DNA of 32,842 nt, taken from an uncultured Clostridia bacterium (GTDB lineage Bacteria > Bacillota > Clostridia > Christensenellales > Borkfalkiaceae). The first letter of the stretch is position 1. Every line of letters begins with the position of its first letter. Where the stretch lies: the NCBI GenBank assembly GCA_947625065.1, contig CANQNB010000005.1, forward strand, positions 1 to 32,842, read 5' to 3'. Both the position numbers and the translations under genes were made by a program. Below the pieces are notes generated by a model. The model was not told where the DNA came from. It did not search any database and saw only the letters and a program-made list of their open reading frames with translations. Below, one piece after another: positions 19,038-27,408 of this stretch.

Positions 19038-20882
19038 TCATTCGTTGACGTTGACGGAGGTCATGCGCCGCCAGCGCCATTCGCATTGGTCGGGGTCGGT
19101 CTCGAACTCCTTCCCGTGCGCCATGTGGTCGAGAAGCTCCTCCTCGAGCTCGGGGATGCAGTCCGTCTCGCCCGCAAGATATTGGGAGAGCTTGTTGCGC
19201 GCGACGTAGATCCTCTGCTTGAGGGCGCCGATGCGGATGTCCTGCACGTCGAAGCCGTTGACGCGGTTCTCCCTCTCCCATTGGCGGCGCAGGGCGCGGT
19301 AGAAGTTCTCGATCTCGGAGGGCAGAACTTTGAGGGTGCGGAGAAGTTTTATAAGCTCCGCCCTGTTCCCCTCGCGGTAGGCGCGGCGCAATTTGATGCC
19401 GAGGTCCGCCTTATAAGAGAGAACTCTGGCGAGCGCGTACTGCGTCTCGAAGAGGTAGCTCCACGCGCCCGTTCTGCCCTTTGCTGCACGCAGCTTGCGG
19501 GCATGGGTGCGGTACAATGCGCCGAGACCCTCGCACACCGTCGTGTCGAGCGTGCCGAGGAGAACGTCGTTAAAGAGGAGATATTTGTTCGCACTGTTCT
19601 TCTCTTCCACGTTGTCCCATGCGGTGACGCGGTTGCAGAGATCGACGGTGATAAAGTCGTCATAGGAGACGCCTGTAAGATTGGAAAAGGCGGCCTTGAA
19701 TCTTCCGTCGATGCCGAACATGCCGTAGTTGATGCGGGCGCAGTAGAGGAGGGCGGGGAGGGTCGCAAAGGGCGAGCATTCCGCGCCGTTGTCCCCCCAG
19801 CCCGTGACGATGTACCGCCTGATCCCCTCCTTGATGCACGCGCGTGCGGACATTTCGCAGGAGACGAAGGAGAAGCGGTTGTCGGGGGTGTAGCCCAGCC
19901 ACTTCCACGCGCCCCCCGCAAAGCCGAGCGGGCATGCCAGCGTGCGGTATTCTTTCAGGATCTTCGCGTAGTGAGATTCGTTGGTCTCGTAGTAGTCCCA
20001 ATAGATGAGCTCGACGCCCTCGGGGATCTTGCCTGCGGGGCTCTCCCCTTCGCGGATGCCCGCGATGAGCGAATAGAACATATCCGACCACATCATGGGC
20101 TTAAAGCCGTATTTTTTGCAGATGGCGAGCACTCTTTCGAGGTGCTCCTTCATGATGTCGAAGCGGGGACGGTAGCCGTTCCTGTCGAGATAGACCCCCC
20201 TGCCGAGCATGGCTGCCTCGTCCATGCCGATGTTGATGTCGCGCGAGGAGAAGCAGTCGGCGCACGTCGCGATGAGCGCTTCGAGGAATTTGTACGTCTC
20301 CTCCTCGCCGACGAGCAGGATGTCGCCCGTGTCGAAGAGGTGCCCCATCGCATAGTGGCGGGTGAGGGAGTTGAAGTGGGCGAGCGTCTGGATATAGGGC
20401 ACGAGACGGATGCCGAACTTCGCGCAATAGCTGTCGAGGCGAACGATGTCCTCCTTCGTATAGGGATCGCGCAGGTAGCCGAAGTAGGGATAGCCGGGCA
20501 GCACGAGGGTGTCCTCTAAATAGAGCCCGAGGCTGTCGTACCCCATCACCGCGAGATGGCGGATGAGGCTCTCCACCGTCTCAGGCTTGGGAACGGCGTT
20601 GCGCGAACAGTCGAGCATATAGGTGAGATCGTCGAAGGCGGGCTCCCCCTCATAGAAGAAGTCCCCACAGGGATCGGCGTCGGCGACGAGCTTGAGCGCA
20701 TAGAACGCCTGAACGCGTTTCGAGACCCCGATCGCGAGCATGCCCCCCTCCAATGAGATGCGCAGCCCCTTCTCTCCCTCGGTGATCCTCGTGGGGATGC
20801 CGCCCTTTCCCGTCTCGATGCCGACGGATGCGAGCTCCTCCGCCGCAGCGGAATACTCTTCGTTTTCAATAAAAAACCGCAT
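19038..20882 (-). CDS. Glycoside hydrolase family 20-like beta-N-acetylhexosaminidase
   Basis: 614-aa ORF with AVMGYDSLGLYLEDTLVLPGYPYFGYLRDPYTKEDIVRLDSYCAKFGIRLVPYIQTLAHFNSLTR, DINIGMDEAAMLGRG (Asp-Glu pair) and MMWSDMFYSL. Confidence 0.8.
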   Translation of the reverse strand: MRFFIENEEYSAAAEELASVGIETGKGGIPTRITEGEKGLRISLEGGMLAIGVSKRVQAFYALKLVADADPCGDFFYEGEPAFDDLTYMLDCSRNAVPKPETVESLIRHLAVMGYDSLGLYLEDTLVLPGYPYFGYLRDPYTKEDIVRLDSYCAKFGIRLVPYIQTLAHFNSLTRHYAMGHLFDTGDILLVGEEETYKFLEALIATCADCFSSRDINIGMDEAAMLGRGVYLDRNGYRPRFDIMKEHLERVLAICKKYGFKPMMWSDMFYSLIAGIREGESPAGKIPEGVELIYWDYYETNESHYAKILKEYRTLACPLGFAGGAWKWLGYTPDNRFSFVSCEMSARACIKEGIRRYIVTGWGDNGAECSPFATLPALLYCARINYGMFGIDGRFKAAFSNLTGVSYDDFITVDLCNRVTAWDNVEEKNSANKYLLFNDVLLGTLDTTVCEGLGALYRTHARKLRAAKGRTGAWSYLFETQYALARVLSYKADLGIKLRRAYREGNRAELIKLLRTLKVLPSEIENFYRALRRQWERENRVNGFDVQDIRIGALKQRIYVARNKLSQYLAGETDCIPELEEELLDHMAHGKEFETDPDQCEWRWRRMTSVNVNE

Positions 20883-20921
20883 AAATTCTCCTTTCCGCCG
20901 CCCCTTCCGGGCGGTTCATTT

Positions 20922-21782
20922 TCAGGACGGTAAGTATCTGTTTTTGAAGTTGGAGACGGCGCCGTAAGCCCCCGCAAGGTTGCCGAGACGGGCGAACACG
21001 ATGTCGTCGTTGTCCGCGATGAGTTCGCGCAGGATGGTCTCCGACTGGGCGATGCCGCCGCCCAAAATGATGAAGTCGGGGGAGAGGGTCGCGCGGATAT
21101 TGGTGAGGAGGACGTTGAGGTAGAAGCCGAACTTCTCGATGACGTCGCGCGCCTCCGGTTCCCCGCTGACATAGCGGTCGAAGATCTGCTTGGCGTTGAC
21201 GATACCGAGCATCTTCCTCTGCCCGTCCCTGATGAGCCCGCTCCCGCTCACATAGCACTCGGCGCAGCCGCGCTTGCCGCAGGTGCATTTGAGCCCCTTG
21301 GGGACGAGGATGAAGTGACCCCAGCGCGCCGCGTCGTAGTTCTTGCCGCGCAGAATCTTTCCGTCGACGAGGCTCGCCCCGCCCAATCCCGTGCCGAGGG
21401 TGAGCATGGTGACGTTCCTCGCAGTGGGGTAGAAGGCGAGCTCCCCCTTGAGGGCGCAGATCGCGTCGTTGTCGCACACGGTGCGGACCTGGTACTTCTT
21501 CTCGATCTGAGGGGCGATCTTCGCGCCCGTCCAGCCCCTGAGGTTCTCGGTGGCATAGACGCACACGCCGCGCAGGGGATCGATGTTCCCCGCCGAAGAG
21601 ATGCCGATCGTCGTGATCCCCTCCGTCCAGAGCGCGTCGATGGCGCAGTAGAGGGCGTGGAAGATGGCGCTTCTGCCCGCATGTGCGGGCGTGGGAATGG
21701 TAAAGTCCGCATCGAGCGAACCGTCGTCCGTGAGGCGGATCGCCTTGATGTCCGTTCCGCCCAGATCAATTCCGATTTTCAT
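20922..21782 (-). CDS. ROK family protein (sugar kinase type)
   Basis: MKIGIDLGGTDIKAIRL start at 21782, TLGTGLGGASLVDGKILRG, and the ROK zinc motif CTCGKRGCAECYVSG. 4-nt ATGA overlap with the upstream DUF4127 gene. Confidence 0.92.
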   Translation of the reverse strand: MKIGIDLGGTDIKAIRLTDDGSLDADFTIPTPAHAGRSAIFHALYCAIDALWTEGITTIGISSAGNIDPLRGVCVYATENLRGWTGAKIAPQIEKKYQVRTVCDNDAICALKGELAFYPTARNVTMLTLGTGLGGASLVDGKILRGKNYDAARWGHFILVPKGLKCTCGKRGCAECYVSGSGLIRDGQRKMLGIVNAKQIFDRYVSGEPEARDVIEKFGFYLNVLLTNIRATLSPDFIILGGGIAQSETILRELIADNDDIVFARLGNLAGAYGAVSNFKNRYLPS

Positions 21783-23281
21783 TTTTTCACCTTGAGACGG
21801 ACATCCGTCTCGAACATTCTGCTCCACGGCATCTCGGCGTACACTTCCTCCACCTCGGCGGCGAGGGAGGGGAATTCCCGCTTCATGTACTCCTCAATGC
21901 CTCTGCGGACGCGCTCCGCCACCTTCCCCCTCTTTCCGTCGGCGTGGAAATAGTCGAGCCCGAGGGCGGGGAGAAAATTTTCGGTCACGTCCTTGCGTAC
22001 AAAGTTCATATATCCGCAGTCCTCATAGTAGCGGTGGAGAAGAAAGGCTTTCCGCCCCTCCTCGTCCCTGCCGAAGAAGTAGAGGACCGCCTGGCACACT
22101 GCCGTGCCGAGGGTGTTCGACGAGGTGTTCCAGCCCGCATAGGCGTGCAGCCTGAGCAGGAGCCCCTCCCCGTCGAGCAGCCGCAAAAGTTCCCCGTCGC
22201 TGCCGTTGCAGGCGGCGACGTCGCCGAGAGAGACGACCTTGCCCCGTTCGAGCGCATAGCGGATGTAGGCGACGAACTCGGCGAGGTTGCGCTCGATGTC
22301 GTAGGCGGTGACGTACCCGCTCCCGTCCTCCTGCCACATCCCCGAGCCCATGTTGACGCACAGCACGATGTCCGCCTCCTCGAGGGAATACACCTGCTGC
22401 CCGTACACGGAGAGGATATGGTACTTGACCGTCTCGCCGAGGGGGCGATCCTCGAACCACGGCACGACCGCCTCCGCCTTGGTGGAGGCATAGTGCACAT
22501 AGATGCGGGGGCGGTAGCCGTTGAGCTCTGCGACCGCCCTCCCGAGGAGGATGAGCCCCGTGTCGTCGGCGGAGGGATACATCGCCGTCTTCATGTGCAG
22601 GGAATTGGATTTGAGAAAGCTGCGCACGGTGATCTGGTCCATCGACGTGAAGCCGTAGACCGCGGCATCGTCCTGCGGGACGATGAAATAATCCGCCGTG
22701 CCGTCCTTGATGTATTCGAGATCATAGAGGAGCGCCGCGAGGTTGGTCTGCCTGCGCCCGAGGAAGTCCTCGAGCACCTCCTGCGGGATGGTCCTTTTGA
22801 CCCGCTCAAAGTCTTCCCGCTCCTCCTCGGTGAGGATGCCGAGCTTCTCCTTGTGGGTGTACCTGCCGAACAGGTGCAGCTCCGCCCCGCAGAGATCGTA
22901 ATAGTCGGGCTCCTCGTCGGAGAGGGAATAGTCGGGGCACCGCATGATGAGCTGGAAGAGATAGAGCTTCATCGCGGGGTTGCGCCGCCGCAGTTCCCTT
23001 ACGACCCCCGCGCGTGCTTTGAGTTCCTCAAGGGAGAGGTGATGGAGGCGGGAGGGCACGATGCCGCCGTAGAGCAGGGTGTCGAGGGAGAGGATGCAGG
23101 CATCTGCGCCCCCGATGTTTTCGAGCAGCCACTCTGCGAGCCGCGCGGTGTCGGCAGGCGTCTTCTTGTCCCCCATGAACTCCTTGGGCGGAAGGATGAG
23201 CTCATCGTCCGCCGGCATCATCGCGGGGTAGGAATAGTTGCACGGCCTCTCGTCGAGGGGCAGCATGACGATCTTTTTCAT
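21779..23281 (-). CDS. DUF4127 family protein (copy 2)
   Basis: 500-aa ORF starting MKKIVMLPLDERPCNYSYPAMMP, with DTLLYGGIVPSRLH, PQDDAAVYG, SADDTG and YAGWNTSSNTLGT. Overlaps the SGNH gene stop by 4 nt. Confidence 0.85.
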   Translation of the reverse strand: MKKIVMLPLDERPCNYSYPAMMPADDELILPPKEFMGDKKTPADTARLAEWLLENIGGADACILSLDTLLYGGIVPSRLHHLSLEELKARAGVVRELRRRNPAMKLYLFQLIMRCPDYSLSDEEPDYYDLCGAELHLFGRYTHKEKLGILTEEEREDFERVKRTIPQEVLEDFLGRRQTNLAALLYDLEYIKDGTADYFIVPQDDAAVYGFTSMDQITVRSFLKSNSLHMKTAMYPSADDTGLILLGRAVAELNGYRPRIYVHYASTKAEAVVPWFEDRPLGETVKYHILSVYGQQVYSLEEADIVLCVNMGSGMWQEDGSGYVTAYDIERNLAEFVAYIRYALERGKVVSLGDVAACNGSDGELLRLLDGEGLLLRLHAYAGWNTSSNTLGTAVCQAVLYFFGRDEEGRKAFLLHRYYEDCGYMNFVRKDVTENFLPALGLDYFHADGKRGKVAERVRRGIEEYMKREFPSLAAEVEEVYAEMPWSRMFETDVRLKVKK

Positions 23282-24396
23282 CTTGTCTCCTCCCGGAAAC
23301 GCATCCTCTCCGCCGCCCGCACGGCGCGCTCATAGGCGCCGGCAATGGCATGCATGCCCACGTCGTTGGGGTGGATGCCGTCCGTCGTGTACTCGGTAAA
23401 GTTGCCCTTGAAGAGCTTGGAGCTGTCGAGGAAGGAGACAAGAGCTCCCCTCCTTCTGTACCGCCGCGCCGTCTCTTTGAGGAAGGTGCGGTAGTGCGCC
23501 GCGAGGCGGACGCGGTAGTCGTCATAAAGGTCGAGCGCAAAGGGCACGCGGGAGACGAGAATGACGGACGCCGCAGGGTTTCTCTCAAAGAAGGCATCCA
23601 GAAAGGGCGCCGTGTTGTTCCCGAGCCGCTCGTCGACGCCCGCATTGGGCTCGGTGTCGACGATGAGGGTATCGAGCCTGCGGCTGCCGAGGATCTCCCC
23701 CATCTCCCTCTCCATGAACGCCACCCCCGAAAAGCCGAAGTTGAGCACCTCTTCGTCGAGGGCGCGGGAGAGAAGATTGGTGGGCGCAAGCCCCGGGCGG
23801 GACGCCGCGCAGCCATGCACGATGCTCGTGCCATAAACGCCGACGCGGGTACCATGTCCGAAGGAGGCGGGTTCGACAGCCGCTCCCTCGTCCAATCCGA
23901 TCTCCATTTCTTCCACCGCCTGATAGAGGGGAAGGTGCAGGAGAAAGAGCCGCTTTTGGCGGGGCGCATCCACAAAGTGGGAGAGCGGAACTTCGTAATA
24001 GGTCGCGTCGAAATCGTAGCGGGCGACCTCGTGGAGAGCAAAGCCCCCCACCCGTTCGTCATGGACGTAGAGGTCCATGCCGCACTGCCCGATCTGGGTC
24101 ATGTTGGTCATGTTGAAGGGACCCGCGAGCTTCACCCGCACGCGCACATCGGCGGAGTCGGTGAAAAAGCGGATCTGGATGCCCGAGGAATGGGTGCCCG
24201 CCCACGCCTCACCGTCGTTGATGGGGCGGATGCGGTCGCGCTCGGCTTCCGTCAGGCGATAGTAGCCGTGCTCGGCGAGGGCGTCGGAGCCGAAGGTCCC
24301 GAAGACGGGATCCTTGGCGCTCCGCCAGACGAGGGGGCGAGCCCCTCCGCCCTGCGATGCCATGTTGCGGTCGAAGTCAAATACTGTCTTTGCCAT
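23278..24396 (-). CDS. SGNH/GDSL-type hydrolase (esterase/deacetylase-like)
   Basis: 372-aa ORF with RVGVYGTSIVHGCAASRPGLAPTNLLSRAL, FGFSGVAFMEREMGEIL, TLIVDTEPNAG and DGIHPNDVGMHAIAGAYERAV (GDSL blocks including the C-terminal D-x-x-H). Confidence 0.88.
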   Translation of the reverse strand: MAKTVFDFDRNMASQGGGARPLVWRSAKDPVFGTFGSDALAEHGYYRLTEAERDRIRPINDGEAWAGTHSSGIQIRFFTDSADVRVRVKLAGPFNMTNMTQIGQCGMDLYVHDERVGGFALHEVARYDFDATYYEVPLSHFVDAPRQKRLFLLHLPLYQAVEEMEIGLDEGAAVEPASFGHGTRVGVYGTSIVHGCAASRPGLAPTNLLSRALDEEVLNFGFSGVAFMEREMGEILGSRRLDTLIVDTEPNAGVDERLGNNTAPFLDAFFERNPAASVILVSRVPFALDLYDDYRVRLAAHYRTFLKETARRYRRRGALVSFLDSSKLFKGNFTEYTTDGIHPNDVGMHAIAGAYERAVRAAERMRFREETR

Positions 24397-24423
24397 GGGG
24401 TCTCTGTTCTTGCGCCGCGCGCC

Positions 24424-26010
24424 TTAGCTGTCCTTGCGGGAGGTGACGAGGAGGGAATTCATGACGGGGCGGGTGTCGTTCAGACCGCTCGTCCCCGTGT
24501 CGGCGGAACGGACGACCACTCTGCCGGTGTCCTCCCCGTCTGCGCGAACGACGAGCTGGGTGGAGCCGCCGCCGTCGAAGTTCGCCGCCTCGGTACAGCC
24601 GTAGTAGTAGATGAATTCGGCGAGCTGCGGAAGGTTCATGCCGTGGGGATCGGTCTTCTGCACATTCTGTCCGTAATAGTGCAGCGATTCGACGGCGAAG
24701 ACGACGACGGTGTGGTCGTTCTTGAGCCCGACCGCCGTGCGGGGAACATCGGGGCTCTGCGCGCCGTTGGAATTCTCCTTGGTGACGGTGGGCGCGATCT
24801 TGTCCCCCGTCACGAGCGCCTGACGGCAGCCGAGGATGGTCTTATAGCCGTCCCACGTTCCGTCGGGAGAGGAGACGGGGAAGGGAAGTTCGTCCCCCAC
24901 GTTCAACCCGGCGAGGAGGGAACCGGCGCTGTTGACCGTGCTCTGGCAGAGCAGCCAGCCGATGCCGTCGCCCGGCGTGAATTCCTGCCTCGACGTCGTC
25001 TTTTGGACTTCGAGCACCTTGAGGGTGTCGCCCGTAAGATCGACCTTGACGGCGACGCCGCGGCGCAGGGTGACCGGGTCCTCCATCGCGAAGAACACGT
25101 TGCTCGCGGGCACCCTCGAAAACTCCACGGGATAGCTCTCTCCGTCCACGACGAACTGGGCGGTGAGCTTCGCCTTGACGAGCTGCTCTTTGACCGCCGC
25201 CGTCTCGGGGTTGCCGTCCACCTTGATGATGGGAGCGATCTGCGCCTTCGTTCCGCTCACACCGAAGAGCATGGGCGCGGAGGCGGGCACGTCGGCTTCG
25301 AGATCCTTGTAGTCGTAGATATTTTTGTCGTTGTGACCGTTCTTGACGATGATGCCGTCCTTGACGAAGGCGTTGACGCATTGGGCGCCGAAGAAGTCGG
25401 CATTGACGGAGGCATAGACATGCCCGCCCGTGGCGTTCTCCCACGCCTGTGCGGTGGCATAGGGCGCCGCCTTTGCCCAGCCGAAGCCGGCAGCGGCGTT
25501 GTCCTTGGTCCCCGCGGCGATGTTCGCCTTGTTGAGGTCGACCTCCACCGCCCAGACGACGCTCGTCTGCCCGTTGGACTTCGTGACGGTGTTCTTGACG
25601 AGGTGCACCCCGTCGCCCAGTTCGGTGATCTCGTTCTGAACGTCTGCGGCGAACGCCGTGGGCGTGTAGCCTGCGCGGTAACTTACGGAGAAGGGCTCAT
25701 CGAGGGGCGGCGCAGGAATGTCCTCGCCGCACTCATCGCACTTTCCGTCGCTGTCTTCATCGACATGGGTGGTGTGCGGAGGCTTCGGAGTCTCCATCTG
25801 CGTGCCGCATTCGTCGCACTTGCCGTCGCTGTTTTTGTCGACATGGGTGGTGTGCGGAGGCTTGGGGGTCTCCATCTGCGTGCCGCATTCGTCGCACTTG
25901 CCGTCGCTGTTTTTGTCGACATGGGTGGTGTGCGGGGTCGTGCAGGCTGCGAGAGCGAGCATCGAGGAGAGGGCTAAACAGCCGACCACGGTCATCAGTT
26001 TCTTTTTCAT
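24424..26010 (-). CDS. Phosphodiester glycosidase (NAGPA domain) lipoprotein with N-terminal CxxC/DxNxDG repeats
   Basis: 528-aa ORF with lipobox MKKKLMTVVGCLALSSMLALAAC and NAGPA-type motifs (TAVGLKNDHTVVVFAVE, EFIYYYGCTEAANFDGGGSTQLVVR). Confidence 0.88.
   Translation of the reverse strand: MKKKLMTVVGCLALSSMLALAACTTPHTTHVDKNSDGKCDECGTQMETPKPPHTTHVDKNSDGKCDECGTQMETPKPPHTTHVDEDSDGKCDECGEDIPAPPLDEPFSVSYRAGYTPTAFAADVQNEITELGDGVHLVKNTVTKSNGQTSVVWAVEVDLNKANIAAGTKDNAAAGFGWAKAAPYATAQAWENATGGHVYASVNADFFGAQCVNAFVKDGIIVKNGHNDKNIYDYKDLEADVPASAPMLFGVSGTKAQIAPIIKVDGNPETAAVKEQLVKAKLTAQFVVDGESYPVEFSRVPASNVFFAMEDPVTLRRGVAVKVDLTGDTLKVLEVQKTTSRQEFTPGDGIGWLLCQSTVNSAGSLLAGLNVGDELPFPVSSPDGTWDGYKTILGCRQALVTGDKIAPTVTKENSNGAQSPDVPRTAVGLKNDHTVVVFAVESLHYYGQNVQKTDPHGMNLPQLAEFIYYYGCTEAANFDGGGSTQLVVRADGEDTGRVVVRSADTGTSGLNDTRPVMNSLLVTSRKDS
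25704..25935 (-). repeat. Three tandem 78-bp repeats encoding (P)HTTHVDKNSDGKCDECG...
   Basis: gacatgggtggtgtgcg recurs at 25762, 25840 and 25918, exactly 78 bp apart. Protein units PHTTHVDKNSDGKCDECGTQMETPKP x2 plus PHTTHVDEDSDGKCDECGEDIPAPP. Confidence 0.95.
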
Positions 26011-26035
26011 GCAATTTCTCCGGTTTTCGGTATTT

Positions 26036-26054
26036 GAAGAAATCCTATTTCTTC
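26036..26054. promoter_or_regulatory. Perfect dyad at the predicted transcription start of the phosphodiester glycosidase operon (candidate operator)
   Basis: gaagaaat-cct-atttcttc: 8-bp arms with 3-nt spacer, 8 nt downstream of the -10 element (26062-26067). Confidence 0.55.
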
Positions 26055-26061
26055 ACTTTGC

Positions 26062-26090
26062 ATTGTAAAGAAAAATTGTATATTTGTCAA
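26062..26090 (-). promoter_or_regulatory. Sigma-A-type promoter P2 for the phosphodiester glycosidase operon
   Basis: Minus strand TTGACA (26090-26085), 17-nt spacer, TACAAT (26067-26062). Upstream module nearly identical to P1. Confidence 0.88.
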
Positions 26091-26197
26091 CAGTTTCTGA
26101 AAAAAATTTTCGTCTTTTGGCGGAAAATTTCCCCTTTGCAGGGGTGACGGCGGGGGGATCCCCCCGTTTTTGCAAAATTTTTTCGGATACTTTGCCG

Positions 26198-27379
26198 TCA
26201 GCGGGCGTAGTCGTCCATGAGGGCGCGGAAGGCGGGCAGGCTGCGCTCGATCGTCCTTCTCGGGACGCAGTAGGAGATGCGGACGTACCCCCGGACGCCG
26301 AAGGAATCGGACGGGACGAGCAAAAGCTCATGCGCCTTGGCGCGCTCGGCGAACGCCTTTGCGTCCTCCTCGAGCGCCTTCACAAAGAGGTAGAACGCCC
26401 CCTCGGGGACGGTGCACGCGTACCCCATGTCCGAAAGAGAGGTGTACAGAAGATCCCGGTTGGCGCGGTAGACCTCCACGTCGCTCACCTCGCCGAGGCA
26501 GGCGGAGACCACCCGCTGGAAGAGGGTGGGAGCACAGACATAGCCGTGGGCGCGCCCCGCCCCGCAGACTGCGGCGAAGACTTCCTCCGCCCGCGCGCAC
26601 CGGGGCGAGACGGCGATGTAACCGATGCGTTCCCCCGCGAGGGAGAGCGACTTCGAGAAGGAGTAGAGCACGAGGGTGTTTTCGTACACCGCCATGGGAT
26701 AGACGGGCTTTGCGCCGTAGGTGAGTTCGCGGTAGGGCTCGTCGGCGACGAGATAGATGGGCGCACCGAACTGCGCGCTCTTACGCCTTAGAAGTTCGCC
26801 GAGGGCGCGCATCTCCCCCTCCCCGTACACCGCGCCCGTGGGGTTGTTGGGGGAATTGACGAGGACGGCGCGCGTCCTGCTGCCGATCGCCCTTTCGATC
26901 GCCGTAAGGTCGAGGTGGAAGGATTTATCGGTGGGAACGGGCAGGAGCTTTCCTCCCGCCGTGCGGACGAAGACGGCGTACTCGGGGAAGAAGGGCGCGG
27001 GGACGATGACCTCCTCCCCTTCCTGCAGAATGGCAGAGAGCGCGGCGACGAGGGAAGCCGAGGCTCCGCAGGTCATGTAGACGAGACTCGCGGACATGGG
27101 TACCCCGAACGCGGTCTCGATGTACTGTGCGACCGCCCTTCGCACCTCGGGGAGACCGGGCGCGGAGGAGTAGCCGTGCAGCGTCTCGGGCGGCATCTCT
27201 GTGAGGAGGCGGGCGATCTCCTCCCTGACGCAGGCGGGCGCGGGAACGGACGGGTTGCCGATGGAGAAGTCGAAGACGTTGTCCTCCCCGATCTCCCGCT
27301 TCCTCGCACTGCCGTATTCGAAGAGTTCACGGATCGCCGACCTCTCCTCTCCGAGTTTCAACATCAATGGATCGACCAT
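26198..27379 (-). CDS. Pyridoxal phosphate-dependent aminotransferase, class I/II
   Basis: FSIGNPSVPAPACVREEI, CGASASLVAALSAIL, NSPNNPTGAVYGEGEM, ADEPYRELTYG, SFSKSLSLAGERIGY. Start placed at MVDPLML (27379) with GGAGAAAATC upstream; the ORF track extends to 27412. Confidence 0.92.
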   Translation of the reverse strand: MVDPLMLKLGEERSAIRELFEYGSARKREIGEDNVFDFSIGNPSVPAPACVREEIARLLTEMPPETLHGYSSAPGLPEVRRAVAQYIETAFGVPMSASLVYMTCGASASLVAALSAILQEGEEVIVPAPFFPEYAVFVRTAGGKLLPVPTDKSFHLDLTAIERAIGSRTRAVLVNSPNNPTGAVYGEGEMRALGELLRRKSAQFGAPIYLVADEPYRELTYGAKPVYPMAVYENTLVLYSFSKSLSLAGERIGYIAVSPRCARAEEVFAAVCGAGRAHGYVCAPTLFQRVVSACLGEVSDVEVYRANRDLLYTSLSDMGYACTVPEGAFYLFVKALEEDAKAFAERAKAHELLLVPSDSFGVRGYVRISYCVPRRTIERSLPAFRALMDDYAR

Positions 27380-27408
27380 GATTTTCTCCTTCGGTGCTCC
27401 CCGCGGGG

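Noticed and set aside
25704-25935. Possible CRISPR-like array
   Set aside because: The 78-bp units are tandem without unique spacers and are in frame inside a lipoprotein gene.
23350-25977. 875-aa + strand ORF with terminal repeats (VAVFVDMGGVR...)
   Set aside because: Antisense to SGNH and phosphodiester glycosidase genes; the repeat is simply the complement of the real 78-bp coding repeats.
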